64,000 nucleotides of DNA. It comes from CAWCWN01 sp963799245 (lineage in GTDB: Bacteria > Chloroflexota > Ktedonobacteria > Ktedonobacterales > Ktedonobacteraceae). Below the pieces are notes generated by a model. It saw only the letters and a list, made by a program, of their open reading frames with translations. It was not told the DNA's origin and ran no database searches. The stretch lies in assembly GCA_963799245.1 (NCBI GenBank), contig CAWCWN010000004.1, forward strand, positions 806,001 to 870,000, written 5' to 3'. The position numbers were made by a program, and so were the translations under genes. Shown piece by piece: positions 17,297 to 26,210 of the stretch. The first letter of the stretch is position 1. Each line of letters starts with the position of its first letter.

Positions 17297-18343
17297 ATGC
17301 AAACGTTATGGTTTATCCTGGTGGGCTTTATGCTCACCATGTATGTCGAGCTGGACGGTTTTGACCTGGGGGCCGGCGTCATCCACCTCTTCGCGGCCAG
17401 AAGCGATGAGGAGCGCCGCCTGATGCTGCGGGCGATCGGCCCTGTTTGGGACGGCAACGAGGTCTGGCTCATTGCCGCCGCGGGCACGCTCTTCTTCAGC
17501 TTCCCTTTGCTCTATGCCTCCAGTTTCAGCGGCTTCTACCTGCCCTTGATCATCGTCCTCTGGCTCCTGATACTGCGTGGCATAGCCATCGAGCTGCGCT
17601 CGCGCATCATAAATCCTGTATGGTCCTCCTTCTGGGATGGCCTGTTCTTTCTGGGCAGCGCCCTGCTCGCCATCTTCTATGGCGCGGCGATGGCGAACGT
17701 AATTCGCGGCGTGCCCCTGACCAGCGATCACTTTTTCTTCGCAGCGCTGTGGACGGACTTTAACCCCTTCAGTGCGAACCCGGGCATCCTCGACTGGTAC
17801 ACCATCCTGATTGGCTTGCTGGCCCTCACCACCCTGACGACCCACGGCGCCAATTACGTCGCGGTCAAGACGACGGGCGAGCTCAATACGCGCAGCCGGC
17901 TCATCGCCCGCTGGTCCTGGCTCGCCACTATCGTGCTGGGGGCGCTGGGGACCATCGCGACGTTTGCCGTGCAGCCACACATTGCCGCGAGCTTCTTCGC
18001 GCGTCCCTGGGGCTTCATCTTTCCCATTGTTGCCCTTGGCGGTCTTGCAGCCATGGGCTACCTTAACTTCAAGCAGCGCGATCTGGCCGCCTTCTTCTCC
18101 TGGTGCGTCTTTATCGCAGGCATGCTCGCCAGCGCCGCCTTTGGTCTCTATCCCCTCATGCTGCCAGGCGTCATTCCCGTCAATAGCCTGACGATCTCAA
18201 ACGCCTCTGGCTCCCAGTACGGCCAGGCGGTGGGACTGGCATGGTGGATTCTCGGCATGGTCCTTGCCGCCGTCTACTTTATCTTTACCTATCGCCTCTT
18301 CTGGGGCAAAATCAGTGTGGCGGACACGCAGGAGGGCTACTGA
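17297..18343 (+). CDS. cydB: Cytochrome bd oxidase subunit II
   Basis: A 348-residue hydrophobic subunit. The N-terminal MYVELDGFDLGAG and GPVWDGNEVWL (about 50-60) are the two most conserved segments of CydB. Eight or nine membrane helices follow. With CydA it forms the oxidase. It lies 18 bp after cydA, with GACGAGGAG before the ATG. No terminator is seen after it. A 230-bp gap separates it from the next gene. Confidence 0.95.
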   Translation: MQTLWFILVGFMLTMYVELDGFDLGAGVIHLFAARSDEERRLMLRAIGPVWDGNEVWLIAAAGTLFFSFPLLYASSFSGFYLPLIIVLWLLILRGIAIELRSRIINPVWSSFWDGLFFLGSALLAIFYGAAMANVIRGVPLTSDHFFFAALWTDFNPFSANPGILDWYTILIGLLALTTLTTHGANYVAVKTTGELNTRSRLIARWSWLATIVLGALGTIATFAVQPHIAASFFARPWGFIFPIVALGGLAAMGYLNFKQRDLAAFFSWCVFIAGMLASAAFGLYPLMLPGVIPVNSLTISNASGSQYGQAVGLAWWILGMVLAAVYFIFTYRLFWGKISVADTQEGY

Positions 18344-18573
18344 GGAATGGCCACCTGCGCCCGGTGCAGGACGATGGTAGCCTGAATCTCAAAACCGACC
18401 CTCTGCCCGATTACTACCTTGTCCTGGCGAGCTCAAAAGAAGCCACCAACCTGCACACGCTCGCTATTCCCTGGATAAAAGAGGTCCACGACCTTGCTCC
18501 ACCATCTCTGATAGGGTATAATGTGCAGGATCTCTGCTCGCACCTGCTCAGCATTTTTGAGGGGGACAGATCC

Positions 18574-19431
18574 ATGGCTTTCTGTGGTCAATGTGGTTAC
18601 AAATTATCTCCCGGCAATACACGCTGCCCACGCTGTGGTACAGCAATAGAACCCGATCAGTTTGTGGAAGAGCCGCATTTATTTGACCCCACAATGGTCT
18701 CTCCTCATCTTGTCAGAGGAGCCCCGGCTACACCCAAACCCGAGACGCAGCCGCCGCCAGGCTATGCCTTCGCCCCTGTATATCCACAGCAACCGCTTGT
18801 CCTGCACTCCCCCGAGAGCAGCGCGGGCAGCCAGGCAGAGCCGACCACGTCACTGAGGGTGCGGGGAGGCGCCAGCAGGGTACCACCGCATTCCGCTTCT
18901 CTCCACCCTCCTTACGTAGCCGCACCTCTACCCGCGCGCAGGCCGCGCGCTGGACTGCTCATTACCTTATTCATCCTGGTGCTTGTGCTGGTCGCCGCGA
19001 CCGTTCTCGTCGCCAGGTCAGGCCTACTGCAAGGAATATTCGGCACCAGGGCTGAGGCCACCCCCCAGGTCTCGCCAGCACCAACCCTCACGGCCACTGA
19101 TCATGCTCGCGGCCTTTTACAGCAGTACTATACCGACATCAACAGGCGGGACTACCAGGATGCCTACAATCTGTGGGGCACCGCTTTTCAACGCGCTACC
19201 TCTTATACCAGTTTTGCCTCGGGTTACTCCCACACCGGACACGACGACATCACCATTCGTCAATTGACACTGGCAAGCAATGATACCATTACTGCAGGCA
19301 TCACTATCGTCGCCCAGGAAAACAGCGCCAATGGGCAGGTGACCAGCACATACGCCGGCACCTACGTCATCGGACAGGAACATGGCACCTGGAAGTTGCT
19401 GAGCGGAACCTTCAACAAGATCAATAGCTAA
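18574..19431 (+). CDS. Zinc-ribbon, single-pass membrane protein with extracytoplasmic domain
   Basis: 285 residues from the ATG at 18574, which has TGAGGGGGA 6 nt before it (a longer open frame from 18241 lies inside cydB and is rejected). Residues 4-24 hold CGQCG and CPRCG, a four-cysteine zinc ribbon. A Pro-rich linker follows, then a membrane helix (about residues 130-152), then about 130 residues outside, with an NTF2/SnoaL-like pattern (YYTDINRRDYQDAYNLW). Zinc ribbon plus helix plus extracellular NTF2-like fold is common in Ktedonobacteria and actinobacteria, with no known role. It is followed by a gene of similar architecture. Confidence 0.75.
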   Translation: MAFCGQCGYKLSPGNTRCPRCGTAIEPDQFVEEPHLFDPTMVSPHLVRGAPATPKPETQPPPGYAFAPVYPQQPLVLHSPESSAGSQAEPTTSLRVRGGASRVPPHSASLHPPYVAAPLPARRPRAGLLITLFILVLVLVAATVLVARSGLLQGIFGTRAEATPQVSPAPTLTATDHARGLLQQYYTDINRRDYQDAYNLWGTAFQRATSYTSFASGYSHTGHDDITIRQLTLASNDTITAGITIVAQENSANGQVTSTYAGTYVIGQEHGTWKLLSGTFNKINS

Positions 19432-19513
19432 CATACATTTTCACCTGGCGGTAGAATAAAAAGAGAAGAGAGAGGAAATATATGAAGAAGATGGAAGTGG
19501 GAGGGGAGCGAAC

Positions 19514-20707
19514 ATGCCCGGCACAGGTAGAACACGACAGGCTACAGCCATCATCATTCCTGAACGACCCGCACAGGTGGAACCAGACCCCGCTAAAACA
19601 GGGCCAGCCAGGCATAAGCCACGTCTATTGACCGTGCTGCTCTCGCTCCTGGCGCTGCTAACCCTCCTGCACTTTATAGCCGTCACACATACAGCCAATC
19701 CCAGCGCGCTTCCCTTCGATTGCCTGGGCCTGCTGCGTACTACCGATTATGGTCGCCTCGTGCACCTCCAGGCACAGCTGCAGGAGATGGGCGCTGTGCA
19801 ATTTACAAATCAGCTTGATGGAGGGCAGCCGGCGGCGCTGGTCGAGGTCACAAACAATGGGGCAAAGCCGGCGCTCGATATCTATATGTATGGCTGCAGG
19901 ATGCAGAAGCGCAACACGCCCACCCTGGTACAACTCTTCACACAGCGGGGCCTGGTTGATGGCACGGCCTCCATCAGTACGGCGAACACCTTGATTACCA
20001 GCGAACTCGATACCACACTTTCTCCACAAACGCTGGCATTGGCGCAGCCATTGCAGCAGAATATCTATCGCGAATATCGCTGGCAGCACAATCGCTTTAT
20101 ACAGATTACATTTCCCGGCCTCTATCCTGTGAGCAGCAGCAGTGAAGCGCAGGCACTACAACAACAGGCCAATAACGGTCAGTCTCTACCCTGGAGCGAT
20201 CCCCTGGTAACTGCGGAGCAGATGGCGAAAGATATCTTCGGCTGGACTGCCGCCAGCCCCCAGGATGCCGTCCTGCAGAATAATGGTGTGCTTGCTCAAG
20301 TACAGCTTGAGCAAGCAAGTGTGCAGATGCGCGTCACCGTGACACTGCAGCGCCTGCTACAGCATAATAAGCAGGGGCTATGGTTTGTCACAGATGCCCG
20401 CAGCGGCGGGATCACATCAGCTCAGCCGCCTGCAGCCGGCATCATTACCTCACCCGCAGCCATTCAAGGCAGCGGCGCGCTGGTCAATGGACAGACGACG
20501 GCCATACTTTTTGATCACACCATGACTCCTTTAAGTCTGCTCAATAATCCGATGCTCAACGTCGCCTCGAATGGCACCTACGCCGGGACACTCTTCTACA
20601 AGACAAACGTCGCGCAGCAGCCAGGCCTCCTCCTGATCCAGTCACTACCGGCGGCGGGCAGTAGAACGACGGCTCAGCTGCTGTTGCGCAGAGTCATTAT
20701 AGGGTGA
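19514..20707 (+). CDS. Membrane-anchored extracytoplasmic protein, unknown function
   Basis: 397 residues. After a short basic N-terminus there is one hydrophobic helix (about residues 38-58), best read as a signal anchor, and the remaining 340 residues are outside: Gln/Thr/Asn-rich with few cysteines. No catalytic motif was recognised. GGGAGGGGAGC precedes the ATG at 19514. The gene follows the zinc-ribbon membrane protein by 82 bp on the same strand, so co-expression is likely. Signal anchor and topology are read from hydrophobicity alone. Confidence 0.65.
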   Translation: MPGTGRTRQATAIIIPERPAQVEPDPAKTGPARHKPRLLTVLLSLLALLTLLHFIAVTHTANPSALPFDCLGLLRTTDYGRLVHLQAQLQEMGAVQFTNQLDGGQPAALVEVTNNGAKPALDIYMYGCRMQKRNTPTLVQLFTQRGLVDGTASISTANTLITSELDTTLSPQTLALAQPLQQNIYREYRWQHNRFIQITFPGLYPVSSSSEAQALQQQANNGQSLPWSDPLVTAEQMAKDIFGWTAASPQDAVLQNNGVLAQVQLEQASVQMRVTVTLQRLLQHNKQGLWFVTDARSGGITSAQPPAAGIITSPAAIQGSGALVNGQTTAILFDHTMTPLSLLNNPMLNVASNGTYAGTLFYKTNVAQQPGLLLIQSLPAAGSRTTAQLLLRRVIIG

Positions 20708-20753
20708 AGGCAATGTGCGTGCGGCCGGACACAAAACGTGCTACAATAATGCT

Positions 20754-21867
20754 ATGAGTGAACTTACAAACCGCATTGAACGCCTTCAGGGACGTGTCCA
20801 GAAAACCATGGTGCGTCTTTGACCTGGCAAATAAGACAACACAGATAAGCAAACTGGAAACGGACAGCATCGCCGCCGACTTCTGGTCCGATAACCGCAG
20901 GGCCCAGGCACATATGCAGCAGTTGAATGCGCTGCGTGAGGAGGTCTCCACCTGGGAGGATATCGCGGCGCGGCTGCAGGACCTGCAGGGATTGGCCGCG
21001 TGGTTGGAGGAGGAGCCAGACGAAGAAATGCAGGCCGAGGTCTCGCGGGAGGCAGATGCGATCGAGCAGGAGGTCGAGAAGCTGCAATTTGCCTTGATGC
21101 TCAGTGGGGAGCATGACGAACGCAATGCCATCCTGAGTATACATGCAGGCAGTGGCGGCGTTGATGCCCAGGACTGGGCGGAGATGTTACTACGCATGTA
21201 CTTGCGCTGGGCCGAGCAGCACAGGTTCCGCACGGAGATCTACGACTACAGCGAGGGCGATGAGGCAGGCGTCAAAAGCGTCACGGTCGAAATCACGGGA
21301 CGCTACGCCTACGGCTACCTGCGCTCGGAGATTGGCACCCATCGCCTGATTCGCCTGTCCCCGTTTGATGCTGCTCACCGTCGTCATACCTCGTTCGCCA
21401 AGGTCGAGGTCATGCCCGACATCGAGGACGCCATCGAGATTACGATTCGACCCGAGGACATCGAGGTCGACACGTACCGCTCGACGGGCGCCGGCGGCCA
21501 GCATGTCAATAAGACCAATTCGGCCGTGCGCATGCGTCACATCCCATCGGGTATAGTGGTAACCTGTCAGAATGAACGCTCGCAGATCCAGAATCGCGAG
21601 GTGGCGCTGAAGCTGCTCAAGGCGCGCCTGTATGAACGAGAGCAGAGGAGGCGCGAGGAAGAGGCCGCCAGGCTCAAAGGTGAAAATGTGCAGGCCGACT
21701 TTGGTACACAGATCCGTTCGGTGACGATACACCCGTACAACATCGTCAAAGATCATCGCACCAACTACGAGACGAGCGATACCAACGGCTACCTGGCGGG
21801 AGATGTTGATCCCTTTATCTATGCATACCTGCAGGCTATGGCGGGAGGCGTAGCCGCAGAGGTCTAA
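20754..21867 (+). CDS. prfB: Peptide chain release factor 2 with programmed +1 frameshift
   Basis: RF2 is made from two frames. The ATG at 20754 opens a 22-codon frame (MSELTNRIERLQGRVQ..) that ends CTT-TGA-C at 20817-20823. A +1 slip on CTT skips T20820, and translation continues from GAC at 20821 to the stop at 21865-21867, giving about 370 residues. The body shows the SPFDAAHRRHTSF segment (in place of the SPF anticodon-like tripeptide region) and the GGQ loop (TGAGGQHVN). RF2 releases chains at UGA and UAA, so the UGA in its own gene senses low RF2. GGTG at 20810-20813, 3 nt before CTT, is the likely stimulating Shine-Dalgarno. A strong terminator follows. Confidence 0.96.
20810..20823 (+). 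promoter_or_regulatory. prfB recoding site (CTT TGA C)
   Basis: GGTG, a 3-nt spacer, then CTT-TGA-C, the classical autoregulatory +1 frameshift signal of prfB. The internal Shine-Dalgarno is shorter than in E. coli (AGGGGG), so the frameshift efficiency may be lower. This is a judgement from sequence only. Confidence 0.93.
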
Positions 21868-21882
21868 TACCTATTCAACAAC

Positions 21883-21925
21883 AAACCGCTAGCCGCGCCA
21901 CAGGCGCGGCTAGCGGTTTGTTTAT
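21883..21925. terminator. Rho-independent terminator, bidirectional
   Basis: A perfect 17-bp stem (21883-21899 with 21903-21919) and a 3-nt loop, followed by GTTTATT on the plus strand. It ends prfB. It lies 43 bp past the stop of the convergent sigma factor gene and could serve both, though the T-run on the minus side is interrupted. Confidence 0.9.
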
Positions 21926-21968
21926 TATCTCTTTAGCTGCGCATGCGGCGCAGCGATATCAGAAGCAG

Positions 21969-22991
21969 TTAAGCGGGAGCATAATCTCTTATGCCCGTCT
22001 CAAAGCGCTCTGGATAGCGCAACTTGCGCAGAGCCTTGACCTCGATCTGGCGAATACGCTCGCGTGTCAGCTGAAATTTTATACTCACGTCATCGAGGGT
22101 ATGGTAGTGTCCATCGCAGAGCCCATAGCGCATCTCGATAATGGTGCGCTCACGGGGATTCAAGACTGTCATAGCGCGCTCGATATGCTCGCGCTGGAGC
22201 TGTTGCGAGACCTGGTCGAGAGGAGCCATCATACTTATGTCTTCCAAAGTATCGGCCAGGTGATATTGTTCGTCGTCGGCGACCGGAGCATCGAGCGAAA
22301 TAGGTTGATCGGAAATATTGAGCAGTTCGATGACCCGATCCTTGCTTAATCCAACTTCAAGCGCCAGCTGCTCTGGTAAAGCATCAATACCCTGTTCCTG
22401 GTAGATGCGACGAGCAATACGCTTGATCTTGTAAATCAATTCCACCACGTGTACAGGAATATGAATAGTACGTGAGTGTTCCGCTATAGCACGACTGATT
22501 GCCTGGCGAATCCACCAGGTGGCATAGGTGCTAAAGCGGAAGCCGCGGCGATAATCAAATTTCTGGGCCGCGCGAATAAGACCAATATTTCCTTCCTGAA
22601 TCAAATCCAGCAGTGGCAGGCCCTGGCTTGAGTAGCGCTTGGCAATGCTGACGACCAGGCGCAGATTAGCTTCTATAAGTCTCTGACGAGAACGCAGGTC
22701 TCCGCGTGACACTCTTTCTGCAAGCAACAGTTCCTGTTCTGCTGTCAACAAGGGATATGAACCGATCTCTTTAAGATATTGCTTCACCGAATCATCGATA
22801 GCAACTTTTTGCTTCTCTTCCTCTGCGAATTCCTCTTCCTCTTCATCGATGAACTCTTCGCAGAGATCCTGGTCATTCACCATGTCGCTTTCAGTGCAGG
22901 TACTACTCTCTCTGGCGTGATTGCGCTTTTTTGGCAGTACAGGTACCTCACTACTTACATTATAAAATGTCTTTGCGACTCTTGTTCCCAT
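21969..22991 (-). CDS. Primary-type RNA polymerase sigma factor (sigma-70 family)
   Basis: 340 residues. After an acidic N-terminus (runs of Glu) come region 1.2 (VKQYLKEIGSYPLLTAEQE), regions 2.1-2.4 with the core-binding RLIEANLRLVVSIAKRY and the -10 recognition helix YATWWIRQAISRAIAEH, region 3, and region 4.2 with the HTH LTRERIRQIEVKALRKLR. This is the RpoD/SigA group or a close paralogue. Several such genes are common in Ktedonobacteria, so I cannot say it is the housekeeping copy. The ATG at 22991 has AGAAGGAG 8 nt upstream. A longer frame to 23057 is not supported. The gene is convergent with prfB. Confidence 0.9.
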   Translation of the reverse strand: MGTRVAKTFYNVSSEVPVLPKKRNHARESSTCTESDMVNDQDLCEEFIDEEEEEFAEEEKQKVAIDDSVKQYLKEIGSYPLLTAEQELLLAERVSRGDLRSRQRLIEANLRLVVSIAKRYSSQGLPLLDLIQEGNIGLIRAAQKFDYRRGFRFSTYATWWIRQAISRAIAEHSRTIHIPVHVVELIYKIKRIARRIYQEQGIDALPEQLALEVGLSKDRVIELLNISDQPISLDAPVADDEQYHLADTLEDISMMAPLDQVSQQLQREHIERAMTVLNPRERTIIEMRYGLCDGHYHTLDDVSIKFQLTRERIRQIEVKALRKLRYPERFETGIRDYAPA

Positions 22992-23547
22992 TACCAGTAC
23001 TCCTTCTCTCAAAAGGCTGTATTGACATACACAAGCAAAAACAAGGACATACTTCATCCTGACGCATGGTGGAATAATTATCCGCTGCTTTTCACTCTCC
23101 CATTAATTACATTGCAATTTTCGTGCCAATCGCAGAACATCCTACATATACACGAGCTATTCCGGACATAAAAATACGCATGTCAATTTATCAATCGACA
23201 TTCACCTTTGTTTCTGAAGGGATAAAGGTTAAATTGCTGCTTATCCGCCAGGCAAAGGTTCATAAAACAGGCGCCTGATATCTACAAAAGATGAAGAGAT
23301 TTCCATGTGTGGGGAATTTTACGCAGTTGGAAGCATATCCATTTATGTAGCCTTATCGAAACAGATGCTTGACTGATTATGCTGCACCTGCTATGCTAAG
23401 GACAGGCGTTGCTGATAGGTGTACGCGTTTTGTGGTACTCGACATAGCCAGATACAGTTCACCAAAAACGCAGCTTTTTTCAGCTGCGGCGTGCTCTGGC
23501 GAAGTCTTGAACATTATAAAAACGATGAAATTTTTTTCATCTTAATA
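22992..23547. other. AT-rich divergent intergenic region
   Basis: About 560 bp between the sigma factor (minus) and the zinc-ribbon gene (plus). The only structure seen is a small hairpin, GATGAAA-TTTT-TTTCATC, at 23524-23541, next to the promoter. No coding segment or RNA gene is recognised. A minus-strand promoter for the sigma factor must lie here, but no hexamer pair is convincing. Confidence 0.5.
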
Positions 23548-23576
23548 CTGACACAATACGCAATTTGTGGTATGAT
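23548..23576 (+). promoter_or_regulatory. Sigma-A-type promoter
   Basis: CTGACA (23548-23553), a 17-bp spacer and TATGAT (23571-23576). One mismatch in each hexamer. The expected start is near 23583, giving a leader of about 138 nt ahead of the zinc-ribbon gene. Confidence 0.7.
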
Positions 23577-23720
23577 AGCAGCGACATGGACTATGACCTG
23601 CTGTGGGGATGCGGATGCAGCGGCGGAGGCTCCCCCTCGGCTTACTTCTTCGATCAGCTTTGCTAGTTGGCAGGGCCGACGAGTAACAAATCCTCCAAGG
23701 AGAAGGAAGGAGGCGATTTC

Positions 23721-23936
23721 GTGGAAAACGCTTTTCCCCGCTGTCGCAAATGTAGTGAAGGTGATCTGGTTCCGCTCTCAGATTTCGGCAGCCAGGGAGC
23801 TTCCATCGAATACAAGGCCTGGGTCTGCACCAATCCCTCTTGCCTGTACAATATCAAGATCCGTAATGGCGATATCATCATCAACGAACCGATAAGCGAC
23901 GGATCACTGCATTCGTATCGGAGCGGGCGTCAATAA
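23721..23936 (+). CDS. Small zinc-ribbon protein, 71 residues
   Basis: The start is GTG at 23721 because AAGGAAGGAGG stands 7 nt before it. The product has a CRKC pair near the N-terminus and a CTNPSC pair near residue 38, which fits a single zinc ribbon. No other domain is present. Its own promoter and a terminator (24005-24040) bracket it, so it is a one-gene unit. The function is unknown. Such proteins often bind nucleic acid or a partner enzyme. Confidence 0.7.
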   Translation: MENAFPRCRKCSEGDLVPLSDFGSQGASIEYKAWVCTNPSCLYNIKIRNGDIIINEPISDGSLHSYRSGRQ

Positions 23937-24004
23937 CTTTGTAGTTTGCTGTTAAATTACAAATTTGTCAGCAACCACTGCTCACCAGTACGATTGTTAT
24001 GAGG

Positions 24005-24044
24005 AGGCAAAAGGCATGCATGTGTTCCTTTTGCCTTTTATCTT
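24005..24044 (+). terminator. Rho-independent terminator
   Basis: AGGCAAAAGG (24005-24014) pairs with CCTTTTGCCT (24027-24036) around a 12-nt loop, followed by TTTTATCTTG. It ends the zinc-ribbon transcript. A second small hairpin with a T-run (AAAGAGG/CCTCTTTTT, 24083-24102) lies in the leader of ftsY and could attenuate it. Confidence 0.8.
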
Positions 24045-24184
24045 GTCCGACGGTGTGTCTGTCGGGAGAAAAAGAAAGAGAGAAAGAGGTTAGCCTCTTT
24101 TTGGGATGTCACGGGAAGGAAAGATAGCGCAGGAGAGAGGTGCCATCTCCACACTTCCACTTATCTGAAGGAGTCAATGCTGAC

Positions 24185-25249
24185 GTGCTCAACCAATTCT
24201 TTGGGCGGAGATCAAAAGAGAAACCTAAACAAGAGACCGATGCTGCTCAGGAGCGCGTAGAAGAGGATTCCGTAGCCGAGCAACCTGTCGAGCAACAGCG
24301 ACCGCCCGAGCAACCTGTCGAGCAACAACGACCAGCCGAACAGCGCTTTAACCCGTTTAAAAACAGCTTGAACCGCACGCGACAGATTTTCAGTCGCATG
24401 AATGAGAGCTTTAACCAGGACGATATCACAGATAACCTGTGGGATGAGCTCGAAGAGGCGCTGCTGGCGGCTGATGTCGGGCCCAGTACAAGCATGTTGT
24501 TGATAGATAGTGTCAGGCAGCGGGTCGCAAACGAGCAGTTGAAAACCGGCTCGCAGGTCAAGCAGGCGCTTCGCGAGGAATTAGTCAGCTTCCTCGGCAG
24601 GTCGGCCCCCCTCAATTTTGCCAAGGACTCTCCGCTGACGGTGATCCTGGTCATCGGGGTGAATGGCTCAGGCAAGACAACCAGTATAGCCAAACTGGCT
24701 TATCGTCTGACGCGTGAAGGCCACAGAGTCATGTTGGCGGCCGGCGATACCTTTCGCGCCGCCGCAATTGAACAACTGAAAGAATGGGGCAACCGCATCA
24801 ACGTTCCGGTGATCAGCCAGAGCCAGAATTCTGATCCCGGGGCAGTCGTCTTCGATGCCATCCAGGCCGCCAATGCACGCGGCAGCGACGTCTTGATCGT
24901 GGATACCGCGGGTCGTCTACAGACAAAGTACAACCTCATGGAGGAGCTGAAAAAGCTCAACAAGGTTATCCAGAAATTCATTCCTAAAGGGCCGCAAGAG
25001 TTGTTAATAGTCATGGATGCCACAACCGGCCAGAATGCGCTCCTTCAAGCGCGCCAGTTTGCAGCCGATGTTGGACTCACAGGCGTGATCATTACCAAAT
25101 TAGACAGCACCGCCAAGGGTGGTTTCGCTTTTGCGGTCGCAGACGATCTTGATGTGCCGATCAAGTTCATCGGCACAGGCGAAAAAGTTGAGAACCTGGC
25201 TCCTTTTGATCCGCAAAGTTTCGTGGCTGCGCTCTTCGCGCAAGATTGA
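24185..25249 (+). CDS. ftsY: Signal recognition particle receptor FtsY
   Basis: About 354 residues from GTG 24185, with GAAGGAG 10 nt upstream. A GTG at 24140 would add 15 residues but has a poor ribosome site. The acidic N-terminal A region contains a short tandem repeat (EQPVEQQRP twice). The NG domain follows: helical N, then the GTPase with GVNGSGKTTS (G1), DTFRAAA, DTAGR (G3) and TKLD (G4). FtsY docks SRP-ribosome complexes at the membrane for insertion of membrane proteins. It is followed after 14 bp by accD, so a translocation gene and fatty-acid genes share a transcript. Confidence 0.95.
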   Translation: MLNQFFGRRSKEKPKQETDAAQERVEEDSVAEQPVEQQRPPEQPVEQQRPAEQRFNPFKNSLNRTRQIFSRMNESFNQDDITDNLWDELEEALLAADVGPSTSMLLIDSVRQRVANEQLKTGSQVKQALREELVSFLGRSAPLNFAKDSPLTVILVIGVNGSGKTTSIAKLAYRLTREGHRVMLAAGDTFRAAAIEQLKEWGNRINVPVISQSQNSDPGAVVFDAIQAANARGSDVLIVDTAGRLQTKYNLMEELKKLNKVIQKFIPKGPQELLIVMDATTGQNALLQARQFAADVGLTGVIITKLDSTAKGGFAFAVADDLDVPIKFIGTGEKVENLAPFDPQSFVAALFAQD

Positions 25250-25263
25250 CGAGGAGGTATTCA

Positions 25264-26196
25264 ATGGCCAGAGAAGCTGCTGTTCCGTCAACAGGGCAGA
25301 CACCGTCGCAAAACCAGGCCAAGGCCGACCTGGCCCACATAGGAAATTTAGCGGTGAAGTGTCCCAGGTGTCGTGAGGTACTGGTGGGTCGTGATTGGCA
25401 AAAGAACCTGAAAGTCTGTACGCGCTGCAGCTATCACTTCAAGCTCGATGCCTACGAGCGCATCGAGCTTCTCACTGATCCAGCCAGTTTCACGGAGATA
25501 GATCGGGATATTATTTCGGCAGATCCGCTGCATTTTTCCAGCCGTTCGCAGGTCTATGCCACCAAACTCGCAGAGGAACGTCAAGCTGTCAACTTGAACG
25601 AAGGGGTGGTCAGCGGATGCGCGACTGTCGAGGGTCTGCCACTGGCCCTGGCGATCATGGACTTTCGTTTTATCGGCGGCAGCATGGGTTCGGTAGTGGG
25701 CGAGAAGATTACTCGTGCTATCGAAGTGGGTATCGAAAAACATATACCCGTACTGATTGCCTCGGCCTCCGGCGGCGCGCGTATGCAGGAGGGCCTCTAC
25801 TCGCTGATGCAGATGGCGAAGACTTCGGCCGCACTGGCAAAATTAGGGGAGTCCGGCCTGCCATTCTTCAGTTTATTGACCGACCCGACCACCGGTGGTG
25901 TGACGGCCAGCTTCGCCATGCTGGGTGATGTTATACTGGCCGAGCCAGGTGCGCTGATCTGCTTTGCCGGACCACGCGTCATCGAAGGATTTATGCACGT
26001 GAAACTGCCCGAAGGCGCCGTAACCTCTGAATTCGTCCTTCAACATGGCATGATCGATGCGGTGGTGCACCGACGCGACCTGAGGTCAACCCTGGCGCGA
26101 TTACTACGCTTCTACGTAAAAGCCGACAGTGTCAGCGGCGAGCGTGGGCCTCTCGAGGCGCAGGCGGAAATTTCGCCTTCTGCAGCGACGAGCTAA
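25264..26196 (+). CDS. accD: Acetyl-CoA carboxylase carboxyltransferase subunit beta
   Basis: 310 residues from ATG 25264, with GAGGAGG 6 nt upstream. The N-terminal zinc ribbon (CPRC and CTRC) is the hallmark of AccD, followed by a crotonase-like fold with the GGSMGSVVGEK and ASGGARMQEG oxyanion blocks and a PTTGGV segment. With AccA it moves the carboxyl group from carboxybiotin to acetyl-CoA, the first step of fatty-acid synthesis. accA lies 14 bp downstream. No accB or accC is present here. Confidence 0.95.
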   Translation: MAREAAVPSTGQTPSQNQAKADLAHIGNLAVKCPRCREVLVGRDWQKNLKVCTRCSYHFKLDAYERIELLTDPASFTEIDRDIISADPLHFSSRSQVYATKLAEERQAVNLNEGVVSGCATVEGLPLALAIMDFRFIGGSMGSVVGEKITRAIEVGIEKHIPVLIASASGGARMQEGLYSLMQMAKTSAALAKLGESGLPFFSLLTDPTTGGVTASFAMLGDVILAEPGALICFAGPRVIEGFMHVKLPEGAVTSEFVLQHGMIDAVVHRRDLRSTLARLLRFYVKADSVSGERGPLEAQAEISPSAATS

Positions 26197-26210
26197 AGGG
26201 AGGAACGTGA

